Assembly (NCBI GenBank): GCA_017424205.1
Contig: JAFPAS010000092.1
Span: 1 to 5,198 of the forward strand
Direction of reading: 5' to 3'
Origin: Prevotella sp.
Lineage (GTDB): Bacteria; Bacteroidota; Bacteroidia; Bacteroidales; Bacteroidaceae
DNA length: 5,198 nt
Part shown: piece after piece, positions 1-4,662 of the stretch
How positions within the stretch are numbered: position 1 is the stretch's first letter
Layout of the letters: the number at the start of each line of letters is the position of its first letter
Notes under the pieces: generated by a model
Database searches by the model: none
Seen by the model: the letters and a program-made list of their open reading frames with translations, nothing else
What the model was told of the DNA's origin: nothing
Translations under genes and position numbers: made by a program

Positions 1-44
1 AGGGTCGTACAGATATCATCGCCATAGTGACTGCAGCGGATTAA
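1..44 (+). CDS. Possible 3' end of an unidentified upstream gene
   Basis: Reading from base 3, thirteen codons (GRTDIIAIVTAAD) run into a TAA at 42-44. The codons resemble those of the neighbouring genes (CGT, ACA, GAT, ATC), and a gene ending here would leave an ordinary intergenic gap before the rpsU promoter. The fragment is too short to assign to a family. One other frame is also open through this stretch, to about base 128, but its translation looks random. That a gene ends here is an inference; no function is proposed. Confidence 0.3.
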   Translation, partial: GRTDIIAIVTAAD

Positions 45-226
45 ACAACTGCAAGGGAAGTATTAAACGCGTGACACTGCAAAAAGCACAATCTATGAAA
101 CGTACTCCTTGCAAGAAATGTTATTAGCTATAAATGCATAATGCATGATTCTGGCACATTGTGACAGTATCCTGCTGTAATTTTAGTTAATAAATTTAAA
201 ATAGTTGGGTGCGTGATGCGTAAATG
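45..226. other. Intergenic region, no gene recognised
   Basis: About 180 bases separate the putative gene end from the rpsU promoter. No frame on either strand gives a convincing protein. The stretch becomes AT-rich from about 120 onward. It holds a doubled ATGCAT (134-139 and 141-146) and a weak all-AT inverted repeat (180-185 with 197-202). There is no GC-rich hairpin followed by a T run, so no intrinsic terminator is visible for the upstream gene. Confidence 0.6.
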
Positions 227-257
227 ACTGAGTTTAAATATATTTTGCGTAATTTTG
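227..257 (+). promoter_or_regulatory. Probable rpsU promoter (Bacteroidota type)
   Basis: TAATTTTG at 250-257 fits the Bacteroidota -7 consensus TAnnTTTG perfectly. The -33 box is weak: ACTG at 227-230, with a 19-base spacer, matches TTTG in only two of four positions. Transcription would start near 262-265, giving a leader of about 75 bases. The bases after the -7 box (TTTGCATCCGCTT) are nearly the same as those of the tRNA-tuf promoter. A close copy of the box's tail, ATTTTGC, lies ten bases upstream (242-248 and 252-258), but only the second copy has the TA. Confidence 0.55.
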
Positions 258-338
258 CATCCGCTTTAAATGCACCGTGATGATTCATGGGGCATAATAT
301 TATATTCTAACAATATTAATGTAACAAAAACAAAAAGT

Positions 339-530
339 ATGATTATCGTACCAGTAAAAGAGAACGAGAACATCGAGAGAGCACTTAAGAAGTTTAAGAG
401 AAAGTTTGAAAAGACAGGCGTAGTAAAGGAACTCCGCGCTCGCCAGCAGTTTAACAAGCCTTCTGTTCTTAAGCGTCTGAAGATGGAGCACGCTATCTAC
501 GTTCAGAAGCTCCGCCAGAACGAGGAATAA
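339..530 (+). CDS. rpsU: 30S ribosomal protein S21 (bS21)
   Basis: This 63-residue protein is a small, basic subunit of the 30S platform, near the 3' end of 16S rRNA. The N-terminus MIIVPVKENENIERALKKFK, the RKFEKTGV segment (21-28) and the basic C-terminal helix are typical of bS21, and the length is normal for the family. The start at 339 gives this canonical N-terminus; a start at 270 would add 23 unrelated residues. The leader before the ATG is A-rich (AACAAAAACAAAAAGT) and has no Shine-Dalgarno sequence. Tyr54 is present; in the Flavobacterium johnsoniae ribosome a tyrosine at this position is reported to help hold the anti-Shine-Dalgarno sequence away from mRNA. The gene appears to be a single-gene unit with its own promoter, since a new promoter candidate precedes xerC. 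Confidence 0.96.
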   Translation: MIIVPVKENENIERALKKFKRKFEKTGVVKELRARQQFNKPSVLKRLKMEHAIYVQKLRQNEE

Positions 531-539
531 TTCTCCTCG
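521..539 (+). terminator. Hairpin across the rpsU stop codon
   Basis: CGAGGA (521-526) pairs perfectly with TCCTCG (534-539) around a seven-base loop that contains the TAA stop. The stem is short and GC-rich, and no T run follows, so it is not a classical terminator. It may protect the 3' end of the mRNA or work with the next hairpin at 546-566. Confidence 0.3.
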
Positions 540-545
540 CGCCGA

Positions 546-566
546 TAGCAATAATTAATATTGCTA
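546..566 (+). terminator. AT-rich hairpin after rpsU, weak terminator candidate
   Basis: TAGCAATA (546-553) pairs perfectly with TATTGCTA (559-566) around the loop ATTAA. It lies 16 bases after the rpsU stop and just before the promoter candidate for the recombinase gene, which is where a terminator would be expected. It is followed by AAAAATT and lacks a T tract, so function as a terminator is uncertain. Confidence 0.3.
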
Positions 567-582
567 AAAATTAGGCTGAAAA

Positions 583-614
583 TTTGGTGGTATCGGAAAA
601 AATAAGTAATTTCG
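583..614 (+). promoter_or_regulatory. Candidate promoter for the xerC-hpf unit
   Basis: TTTG at 583-586 is followed, after 20 bases, by TAATTTCG at 607-614, which matches the Bacteroidota -7 consensus TAnnTTTG at all but one position. The -33 box is embedded in TTTGGTGGT, identical over nine bases to the -33 region of the tRNA-tuf promoter at 1991-1999, which strengthens the call. The transcript would start near 620, leaving a leader of about 95 bases. That leader opens with a small hairpin, GAAAGA (620-625) with TCTTTC (629-634). Confidence 0.42.
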
Positions 615-713
615 TAACCGAAAGATATTCTTTCAGCATTTAATGTGAGGCAAGGCTGTCCGATGTCGTAGAACTAGCGAAAATGCTAAGTGACATGACG
701 AAACGAAGAGGTT

Positions 714-1598
714 ATGATATACAATAAATTTATACAGTATATCAGTGTTGAACGCCGACTGTCGGTGAAAACAATCGAAACGTATGCAAGTACGTTGAAA
801 CTCTTCAAGGACTTTCTTGAGATGTTGCCGGAAGCAAGGACGCTGGAAACAGCGGACTCCGACAATATCCGCGACTGGATGGAACAGCTGATGGAACAGA
901 AATGTTCGCCAGCGTATGTTAACCGTTCGCTCGCTGCTCTCAGAACTTTCTACAAATACTGCTACGCAACTGGCGTGATGATGAAGGATCCGGCACGAAG
1001 TATCGTGGGACCGAAACGAGCAAAGCGCCTGCCACGTTTCTTGAAAGAGAACGAAATAGATAGACTCGTGGATTTGTTGAGCAATGGTGAGATGACATTT
1101 GATAATGTTCGCACGCGTACTATTATATATATGCTCTATCTTACTGGCTTACGTGCAGCAGAATTGATCTCGCTCGATGACAATATGATTAGCTTTGTCA
1201 ACAGGGAATTGAAAGTTACGGGCAAGCGTAATAAACAACGAGTTATTCCATTCGGCGAAGAACTTCACAGTATCCTTAGCGAATATATAACTGTTAGAAA
1301 TAACAGTATAGAACGTAAGGATGATGCTCTGTTCGTTGGCGATAAGGGCGAGAGAATAACATATAATAAGGTGAGGAAACTCGTAAAGGAAACACTTCCG
1401 CTTGTTTCAAGCCTTGATAAATGTACTCCGCATGTGCTCAGGCACACCTTCGCAACGACAATGCTCAATCATGATGCAAATCTTGAAAGTATAAAAAAAC
1501 TCCTGGGACACCAGAGTCTGAATACTACAGAGGTATATACGCACACAACATTTGAGCAGCTGAAGAAGATTTACAAGGAAGCCCACCCAAGAGAATAG
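714..1598 (+). CDS. xerC: Tyrosine recombinase, XerC/XerD family
   Basis: This 294-residue site-specific recombinase is of the kind that acts at dif to resolve chromosome dimers before cell division. The N-terminal SAM-like DNA-binding domain spans about residues 1-90 (FIQYISVERRLSVKTIETY; SLAALRTFYKYC). The catalytic domain follows from about 105. The full active-site set is visible: Arg147 in TGLRAAEL, Lys171 in VTGKRNKQR, His240 and Arg243 in HVLRHTFAT, His266 in LLGHQSLNTT, and the nucleophile Tyr275 in TEVYTH. Length matches the family (about 295-300). The start is well fixed: an in-frame TGA lies 18 bases upstream and no other start codon falls between. AGAGG at 707-711 is only two bases from the ATG, too close for a normal Shine-Dalgarno site. 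The gene is chromosomal and flanked by housekeeping genes, which argues for a resident Xer protein over a mobile-element integrase. XerC and XerD cannot be told apart here. Confidence 0.92.
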   Translation: MIYNKFIQYISVERRLSVKTIETYASTLKLFKDFLEMLPEARTLETADSDNIRDWMEQLMEQKCSPAYVNRSLAALRTFYKYCYATGVMMKDPARSIVGPKRAKRLPRFLKENEIDRLVDLLSNGEMTFDNVRTRTIIYMLYLTGLRAAELISLDDNMISFVNRELKVTGKRNKQRVIPFGEELHSILSEYITVRNNSIERKDDALFVGDKGERITYNKVRKLVKETLPLVSSLDKCTPHVLRHTFATTMLNHDANLESIKKLLGHQSLNTTEVYTHTTFEQLKKIYKEAHPRE

Positions 1599-1673
1599 CG
1601 CACTATGCGGATTCTTAATTGGTATGGTGCGATGACGGTGGTGGGGATGTCAAACCTAATAATACCCGTGACT

Positions 1674-1973
1674 ATGGAAATTACAATTAATGCAATCCAC
1701 TTCGATGCTACCGAGAAGTTACAGGACTTTATTCAGAAAAAGGTTCTAAAGTTAGAAAAATCCTACGAGGATATAAAGAAAGTTGAGGTGAAGTTAACAG
1801 TCGTCAAACCTGCAACTGCTCTAAATAAACAAGTAGCCATATCTACAAGCCTTGCTGGAACACCAGTTTATGTAGAGAAAATATGTGACACTTTTGAGGA
1901 GGCAGTTGACCTTGCAATCGATGCAATGAAGGTAAAAATGGCGAAAATCAAAGAAAAAATAAGAAATCACTAA
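1674..1973 (+). CDS. hpf: Ribosome hibernation promoting factor, short form (HPF/RaiA family)
   Basis: This 99-residue protein belongs to the family that binds the 30S decoding centre in slow growth, blocks tRNA and mRNA sites and stores ribosomes in an inactive state. It was formerly annotated as a sigma-54 modulation protein. The visible pattern is the family's beta-alpha-beta-beta-beta-alpha fold: MEITINAIHFDATEKLQDFI opens it, followed by a Lys-rich helix (22-30), strands VEVKLTVVK and QVAISTSLAG, and a final helix (EEAVDLAIDAMKVKMAKIKEKI, about 75-96) rich in lysine. It is a short HPF without the C-terminal dimerisation domain of long HPF. The start at 1674 gives the conserved N-terminus; an in-frame ATG at 1605 would add 23 unrelated residues. 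It begins 75 bases after xerC with no promoter seen between them, so the two are probably co-transcribed. No Shine-Dalgarno sequence is visible. Confidence 0.92.
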   Translation: MEITINAIHFDATEKLQDFIQKKVLKLEKSYEDIKKVEVKLTVVKPATALNKQVAISTSLAGTPVYVEKICDTFEEAVDLAIDAMKVKMAKIKEKIRNH

Positions 1974-1981
1974 AAAAAATG

Positions 1982-1995
1982 CCAAAATATTTTGG
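1982..1995. repeat. Perfect 14-base palindrome over the tRNA-tuf -33 box
   Basis: CCAAAATATTTTGG reads the same on both strands. It begins nine bases after the hpf stop, and its right half contains the TTTG (-33) of the tRNA-tuf promoter. It has no loop, so it is better seen as a possible protein-binding site on DNA than as an RNA hairpin. Regulation through it is conjecture; the symmetry itself is certain. Confidence 0.5.
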
Positions 1996-2021
1996 TGGTT
2001 AAAAAAAAAGTCGTACCTTTG
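1991..2021 (+). promoter_or_regulatory. Promoter of the tRNA-tuf operon (Bacteroidota type)
   Basis: TTTG at 1991-1994 and TACCTTTG at 2014-2021 are perfect matches to the Bacteroidota -33 and -7 boxes, separated by the usual 19 bases. The spacer holds a run of nine A. Transcription should start near 2025-2028, about 47-50 bases before tRNA-Thr. The region just after the -7 box is GC-rich (GCACCCGC), which is typical of stable-RNA promoters under growth-rate control in other bacteria; such control here is an inference. It probably drives at least tRNA-Thr and tRNA-Tyr, and with read-through the rest of the cluster and tuf. Confidence 0.85.
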
Positions 2022-2067
2022 CACCCGCTTAGAAACAATAAGCGCTTCGCACACTAAACGGGTGCAA
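2019..2067. repeat. Inverted repeat across the tRNA-tuf start region
   Basis: TTGCACCCG (2019-2027) is the exact reverse complement of CGGGTGCAA (2059-2067). The left arm covers the end of the -7 box and the probable start site; the right arm lies just before tRNA-Thr. Between them, GCTTA (2027-2031) pairs with TAAGC (2039-2043), and GCG-CTT-CGC (2042-2050) could form an alternative small hairpin. Because the transcript starts within or after the left arm, the long arms may pair fully only in DNA or in read-through RNA from hpf. Confidence 0.5.
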
Positions 2068-2073
2068 GGTTTT

Positions 2074-2147
2074 GCCTCTTTAGCTCAGTTGGCCAGAGCA
2101 CGTGATTTGTAATCTCGGGGTCGTTGGTTCGAATCCGACAAGAGGCT
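2074..2147 (+). tRNA. trnT: tRNA-Thr (anticodon UGU)
   Basis: All four arms fold. Acceptor GCCTCTT pairs with AAGAGGC (2140-2146); D stem GCTC/GAGC; T stem GTTGG/CCGAC with loop TTCGAAT. The anticodon TGT at 2108-2110 reads ACA, with wobble to other Thr codons. The discriminator is T2147 and CCA is not encoded. The anticodon stem CGTGA/TCTCG has one U-U opposition (2103 with 2115, tRNA positions 29 and 41), the only defect seen. It is the first gene of the cluster, at the place thrU holds in E. coli. Confidence 0.95.
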
Positions 2148-2160
2148 CAAAAAAAAGAAA

Positions 2161-2243
2161 GGGTGGTTACCAGAGTGGCCAAATGGGGCAGACTGTAAAT
2201 CTGCTGGTTTTTACCTTCGGTGGTTCGAATCCATCACCACCCA
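2161..2243 (+). tRNA. trnY: tRNA-Tyr (anticodon GUA)
   Basis: This is an 83-base class II tRNA. Acceptor GGGTGGT pairs with ACCACCC (2236-2242); anticodon stem GCAGA/TCTGC encloses the loop with GTA at 2195-2197; the long variable arm (about 2205-2218, stem GGT/ACC) fits bacterial tRNA-Tyr; T loop is TTCGAAT. Discriminator A2243, no encoded CCA. It is separated from tRNA-Thr by a 13-base A-rich spacer and is followed by a terminator-like hairpin. Confidence 0.96.
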
Positions 2244-2253
2244 CTCCTGAGAG

Positions 2254-2288
2254 CGCGGGCTGAGGTCCAACTTCATCCCGCGTTTTTT
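2254..2288 (+). terminator. Terminator-like hairpin between tRNA-Tyr and tRNA-Gly
   Basis: CGCGGG (2254-2259) pairs with CCCGCG (2277-2282), and inside it TGAGGT (2261-2266) pairs with ACTTCA (2270-2275) with one G-U pair, leaving a three-base loop CCA. The lower stem is all G-C and is followed directly by six T (2283-2288). This is the form of an intrinsic terminator. Its place inside the tRNA-tuf unit is unexpected: it would cut tRNA-Gly, the second tRNA-Thr and tuf off from the upstream promoter unless there is read-through, regulation or a second promoter. It could also be a processing or attenuation element. Confidence 0.65.
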
Positions 2289-2321
2289 CAGCGAAGAGAA
2301 AATGATCTTTGGAACATAGAC

Positions 2322-2394
2322 GCGGAAGTAGCTCAGTCGATAGAGCACTAGCCTTCCAAGCTGGGGGTCGCGGGTTTGAGCCCCGTCTTCCGCT
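2322..2394 (+). tRNA. trnG: tRNA-Gly (anticodon UCC)
   Basis: Acceptor GCGGAAG pairs with CTTCCGC (2387-2393); D stem GCTC/GAGC; anticodon stem CTAGC/GCTGG with TCC at 2355-2357, reading GGA and GGG; T stem GCGGG/CCCGT. Discriminator T2394, no encoded CCA. The D loop AGTCGATA carries A where G19 is nearly universal, and the T loop TTTGAGC carries T where C56 is nearly universal. The two changes compensate (A19-U56 in place of G19-C56). It matches the place of glyT in the E. coli tufB operon. Confidence 0.95.
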
Positions 2395-2407
2395 CTAAAA
2401 GCTCCAC

Positions 2408-2479
<72 letters not shown>

Positions 2480-2564
2480 CTCTCCAAGAGATGGAAACAT
2501 CATCAGGGGGAGAATTGTGTGTTATAGACATATTGATTAATTAAACAAATAAACAAACAAAACA
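2480..2564 (+). promoter_or_regulatory. tuf leader, A-rich translation start region
   Basis: The 85 bases between tRNA-Thr and tuf contain no TAnnTTTG box, so tuf has no promoter of its own here. The last 25 bases are a repeated AAAC/AAAT pattern with no Shine-Dalgarno sequence; A-rich leaders of this kind are usual for highly expressed Bacteroidota genes. GGGGGAG at 2506-2512 resembles a Shine-Dalgarno core but lies about 50 bases from the start codon, too far to act on it. Confidence 0.5.
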
Positions 2565-3752
2565 ATGGCAAAAGAGACTTTCCAGCGTGACAAGACCCAT
2601 GTTAACATTGGTACTATCGGTCACGTCGATCACGGTAAGACTACTCTGACAGCTGCTATCACTACTGTTCTCGGTAAGAAGGGTTTCTCAGAAGTTAAGT
2701 CTTTCGATCAGATTGATAATGCTCCAGAAGAGAAGGAGCGCGGTATCACAATCAACACATCTCACGTTGAGTATCAGACAGCGACTCGTCACTACGCTCA
2801 CGTAGACTGTCCAGGACACGCAGACTACGTTAAGAACATGGTTACTGGTGCTGCTCAGATGGACGGTGCTATCATCGTAGTTGCTGCTACTGATGGTCCT
2901 ATGCCACAGACACGTGAGCACGTACTTCTCGCTCGTCAGGTAAACGTTCCTAGCCTCGTAGTATTCCTTAACAAGTGCGATATGGTAGAGGATGAGGAAA
3001 TGCTTGAGCTCGTAGAGATGGAAATGCGTGAACTCCTTGATCAGTATGAGTTCGATGGTGACAACACACCTATCATCCGTGGCTCTGCTCTCGGTGCTCT
3101 CAACGGTGTTGAGAAGTGGGAAGAGAAGGTAATGGAACTCATGGACGCTTGTGATACATGGATCGCTGATCCTCCACGTGATCTTGACAAACCATTCCTT
3201 ATGCCAGTTGAGGACGTATTCTCAATCACAGGTCGTGGTACAGTTGCTACAGGTCGTATCGAGACAGGTAAGATCCACGTTGGTGACGAAGTTGAGCTCC
3301 TCGGTCTCGGTGAGGACAAGAAGTCAGTTGTTACTGGTGTTGAGATGTTCCGTAAGCTCCTTGATGAGGGACAGGCTGGTGATAACGTAGGTCTCCTCCT
3401 CCGTGGTATCGACAAGAAGGAAATCAAGCGTGGTATGGTACTTTGCCACCCAGGACAGATTAAGCCATTCAAGAAGTTCAAGGCTTCTATCTACGTTCTG
3501 AAGAAGGAAGAGGGTGGACGTCACACTCCATTCGGCAACAAGTATCGCCCACAGTTCTACCTCCGTACAATGGACTGTACAGGTGAGATCACTCTCCCTG
3601 CAGGTGTAGAAATGGTAATGCCTGGTGACAGCGTAGAGATCAATGTTGAGCTCATCTATGCAGTTGCTCTTAACGCAGGTCTCCGTTTCGCTATCCGTGA
3701 GGGTGGACGTACAGTAGGTTCTGGTCAGATCACACAGGTATTCGAGGACTAA
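2565..3752 (+). CDS. tuf: Elongation factor Tu
   Basis: This 395-residue GTPase carries aminoacyl-tRNA to the ribosomal A site in the cytoplasm; full length is normal for the family. The G domain (about 1-200) shows every nucleotide-binding motif: GHVDHGKT (19-26), RGITI with switch Thr62 (59-63), DCPGH with catalytic His85 (81-85), NKCD (136-139) and GSAL (173-176). Domain 2 follows from about 205 ([11 protein letters not shown] at 223-233) and domain 3 from about 300, ending in [17 protein letters not shown] (374-390). No lesion is visible. Codon choice is strongly restricted (CGT for Arg, GGT for Gly, AAG for Lys), as expected for a very abundant protein. It follows tRNA-Thr(GGU) as tufB does in E. 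coli. Whether a second tuf exists elsewhere cannot be seen. Confidence 0.99.
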   Translation: MAKETFQRDKTHVNIGTIGHVDHGKTTLTAAITTVLGKKGFSEVKSFDQIDNAPEEKERGITINTSHVEYQTATRHYAHVDCPGHADYVKNMVTGAAQMDGAIIVVAATDGPMPQTREHVLLARQVNVPSLVVFLNKCDMVEDEEMLELVEMEMRELLDQYEFDGDNTPIIRGSALGALNGVEKWEEKVMELMDACDTWIADPPRDLDKPFLMPVEDVFSITGRGTVATGRIETGKIHVGDEVELLGLGEDKKSVVTGVEMFRKLLDEGQAGDNVGLLLRGIDKKEIKRGMVLCHPGQIKPFKKFKASIYVLKKEEGGRHTPFGNKYRPQFYLRTMDCTGEITLPAGVEMVMPGDSVEINVELIYAVALNAGLRFAIREGGRTVGSGQITQVFED

Positions 3753-3761
3753 TCCTTGACC

Positions 3762-3769
3762 TAGATTTG
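3762..3769 (+). promoter_or_regulatory. Candidate internal promoter (-7 box) before tRNA-Trp-secE
   Basis: TAGATTTG, nine bases after the tuf stop, is a perfect TAnnTTTG. A -33 box is poor: TTCG at 3741-3744 is the nearest TTTG-like sequence, but the spacer is 17 bases; with the normal 19 the sequence is TATT. If active, it would start transcription near 3774 and supply tRNA-Trp, secE, nusG and rplK independently of tuf. An eight-base consensus with two free positions can occur by chance. Confidence 0.35.
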
Positions 3770-3793
3770 TAAGAAAATACAAAAACAAAATAG

Positions 3794-3820
3794 ATTCCCA
3801 CTGCTTCTGGTGGTGGGAAT
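3794..3820 (+). terminator. Strong hairpin between tuf and tRNA-Trp
   Basis: ATTCCCAC (3794-3801) pairs perfectly with GTGGGAAT (3813-3820) around an 11-base loop. It ends five bases before tRNA-Trp and is not followed by a T run, so full termination is unlikely. A processing site separating the tuf mRNA from the tRNA, a 3'-end stabiliser for tuf, or a partial attenuator are all possible. Confidence 0.45.
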
Positions 3821-3825
3821 TACTT

Positions 3826-3896
3826 ACGGGAGTCTTTCAATGGTAGGAAAGCGGTCTCCAAAACCGTCAATGAGGGTTCGATTCCTTCCTCCCGTG
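3826..3896 (+). tRNA. trnW: tRNA-Trp (anticodon CCA)
   Basis: Acceptor ACGGGAG pairs with CTCCCGT (3889-3895); D stem TTTC/GGAA; anticodon stem GCGGT/ACCGT with CCA at 3858-3860; T stem GAGGG/CCTTC with loop TTCGATT. Discriminator G3896 is the usual identity base of bacterial tRNA-Trp; CCA is not encoded. A15 in the D loop matches U48 in the variable loop, an accepted alternative to G15-C48. It lies between tuf and secE and is probably processed out of their shared transcript. Confidence 0.95.
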
Positions 3897-3913
3897 CTAT
3901 AGTAGTAAATAAT

Positions 3914-4102
3914 ATGTTTAAGAAAATAGTAAATTATTGCAAGGTTTGTTACGATGAACTTGCGCATAAAACTACTTGGCCTACGCGCCAGCAGTTGACA
4001 CACAGTGCAGTGGTTGTATTATCTGCTTCCCTTATCATTGCTCTTGTTGTGTTTGCTATGGACAGCTTGTTCAAGTTTGTTATGACTACCATTTATCCTT
4101 AA
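3914..4102 (+). CDS. secE: Preprotein translocase subunit SecE
   Basis: This 62-residue inner-membrane protein clamps SecY in the SecYEG translocon. It is the short, single-span form found in most bacteria, unlike the three-span protein of E. coli. An amphipathic N-terminal helix carries the family motif ([14 protein letters not shown], 15-28, with the conserved WPT). One membrane segment follows at about 31-55 ([20 protein letters not shown] and onward). The start is the only suitable ATG after tRNA-Trp, 17 bases from its end. No Shine-Dalgarno sequence is seen. The next gene, nusG, begins 17 bases after the stop, the standard secE-nusG pairing. Confidence 0.95.
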   Translation: MFKKIVNYCKVCYDELAHKTTWPTRQQLTHSAVVVLSASLIIALVVFAMDSLFKFVMTTIYP

Positions 4103-4119
4103 TTAAATCATTTAATCAA

Positions 4120-4662
4120 ATGGCCGAAAAAGGTTTTAATTGGTATGTCCTCAAAGCTGTAAGTGGTAAAGAGGAAAAGGTAAAGGAGTATATTGAGGCG
4201 GAGCAGAAACACAATGAAATTTTAGCGAGGAATGTTTCACAAGTATTAATACCACTTGAGAAGCATGCTTCTTTGCGTAATGGAAAACGTGTTGTAAAGG
4301 AGAAAGTTTCGTTGCCTGGTTATGTATTCTTGAATGCTAACCTGACTGGCGATATCGCTTCTCTTGTTCGCTTTATGCCAAATGTACTTGGGTTCCTTGG
4401 TGGAACAGATTCTCCGATTCCTGTACGCCAGGCTGAAATAAATCGTATGTTGGGCACTGCAGAGGAAACTGCTATCGTAGAGGAAACTGATATTCCATAC
4501 GAGGTTAACGAAACAGTGAAGGTGACAGACGGTCCTTTCAGCGGATTCAGCGGCATCATCGAAGAGGTGAATGCGGAGAAGCACAAACTGAAAGTAATGG
4601 TTAAGATCTTTGGACGTAAAACTCCATTGGAACTCAGTTTTATGCAAGTGGAAAAAGAATAG
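4120..4662 (+). CDS. nusG: Transcription termination/antitermination factor NusG
   Basis: This 180-residue protein binds RNA polymerase through its N-terminal NGN domain and Rho or ribosomal protein S10 through its C-terminal KOW domain. The NGN domain starts at [20 protein letters not shown] (7-26) and contains the [10 protein letters not shown] motif (64-73) of the polymerase-binding face. The KOW domain spans about 125-180 ([22 protein letters not shown], then [19 protein letters not shown]). The ATG at 4120 gives the normal family length; an upstream in-frame ATG at 3976 lies inside secE and would add 48 unrelated residues. Its place between secE and rplK identifies it as housekeeping NusG, not one of the specialised UpxY-type paralogues that sit in Bacteroidota capsule loci. 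Confidence 0.97.
   Translation: MAEKGFNWYVLKAVSGKEEKVKEYIEAEQKHNEILARNVSQVLIPLEKHASLRNGKRVVKEKVSLPGYVFLNANLTGDIASLVRFMPNVLGFLGGTDSPIPVRQAEINRMLGTAEETAIVEETDIPYEVNETVKVTDGPFSGFSGIIEEVNAEKHKLKVMVKIFGRKTPLELSFMQVEKE

Noticed and set aside
134..146. Doubled ATGCAT as an operator
   Set aside because: It is short, AT-rich, more than 100 bases from the rpsU promoter and has no supporting context.
270..338. Longer start for rpsU at 270
   Set aside because: The 23 extra residues are unlike bS21, the canonical N-terminus begins at 339, and 270 lies only a few bases after the probable transcription start.
707..713. AGAGG as a Shine-Dalgarno site for xerC
   Set aside because: Only two bases separate it from the ATG, too close for normal use.
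1605..1673. Longer start for hpf at 1605
   Set aside because: The added residues are not part of the HPF fold; the family's N-terminus begins at the ATG at 1674.
2304..2311. GATCTTTG as a second promoter before tRNA-Gly
   Set aside because: It has one mismatch to TAnnTTTG and no TTTG at the right distance, so I did not list it as a feature; it is mentioned with the terminator finding.
3151..3390. Alternative + strand frame inside tuf
   Set aside because: It overlaps a fully intact EF-Tu reading frame and looks like a shifted shadow.
3041..3788. Minus-strand frames of 146 and 154 codons opposite tuf
   Set aside because: They are by-products of the biased codon use in tuf; compositions are Ser/Thr/Leu-rich and without a family signature.
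3976..4119. Longer start for nusG at 3976
   Set aside because: The extension is the secE sequence read in another frame; the start at 4120 gives the normal 180-residue NusG.
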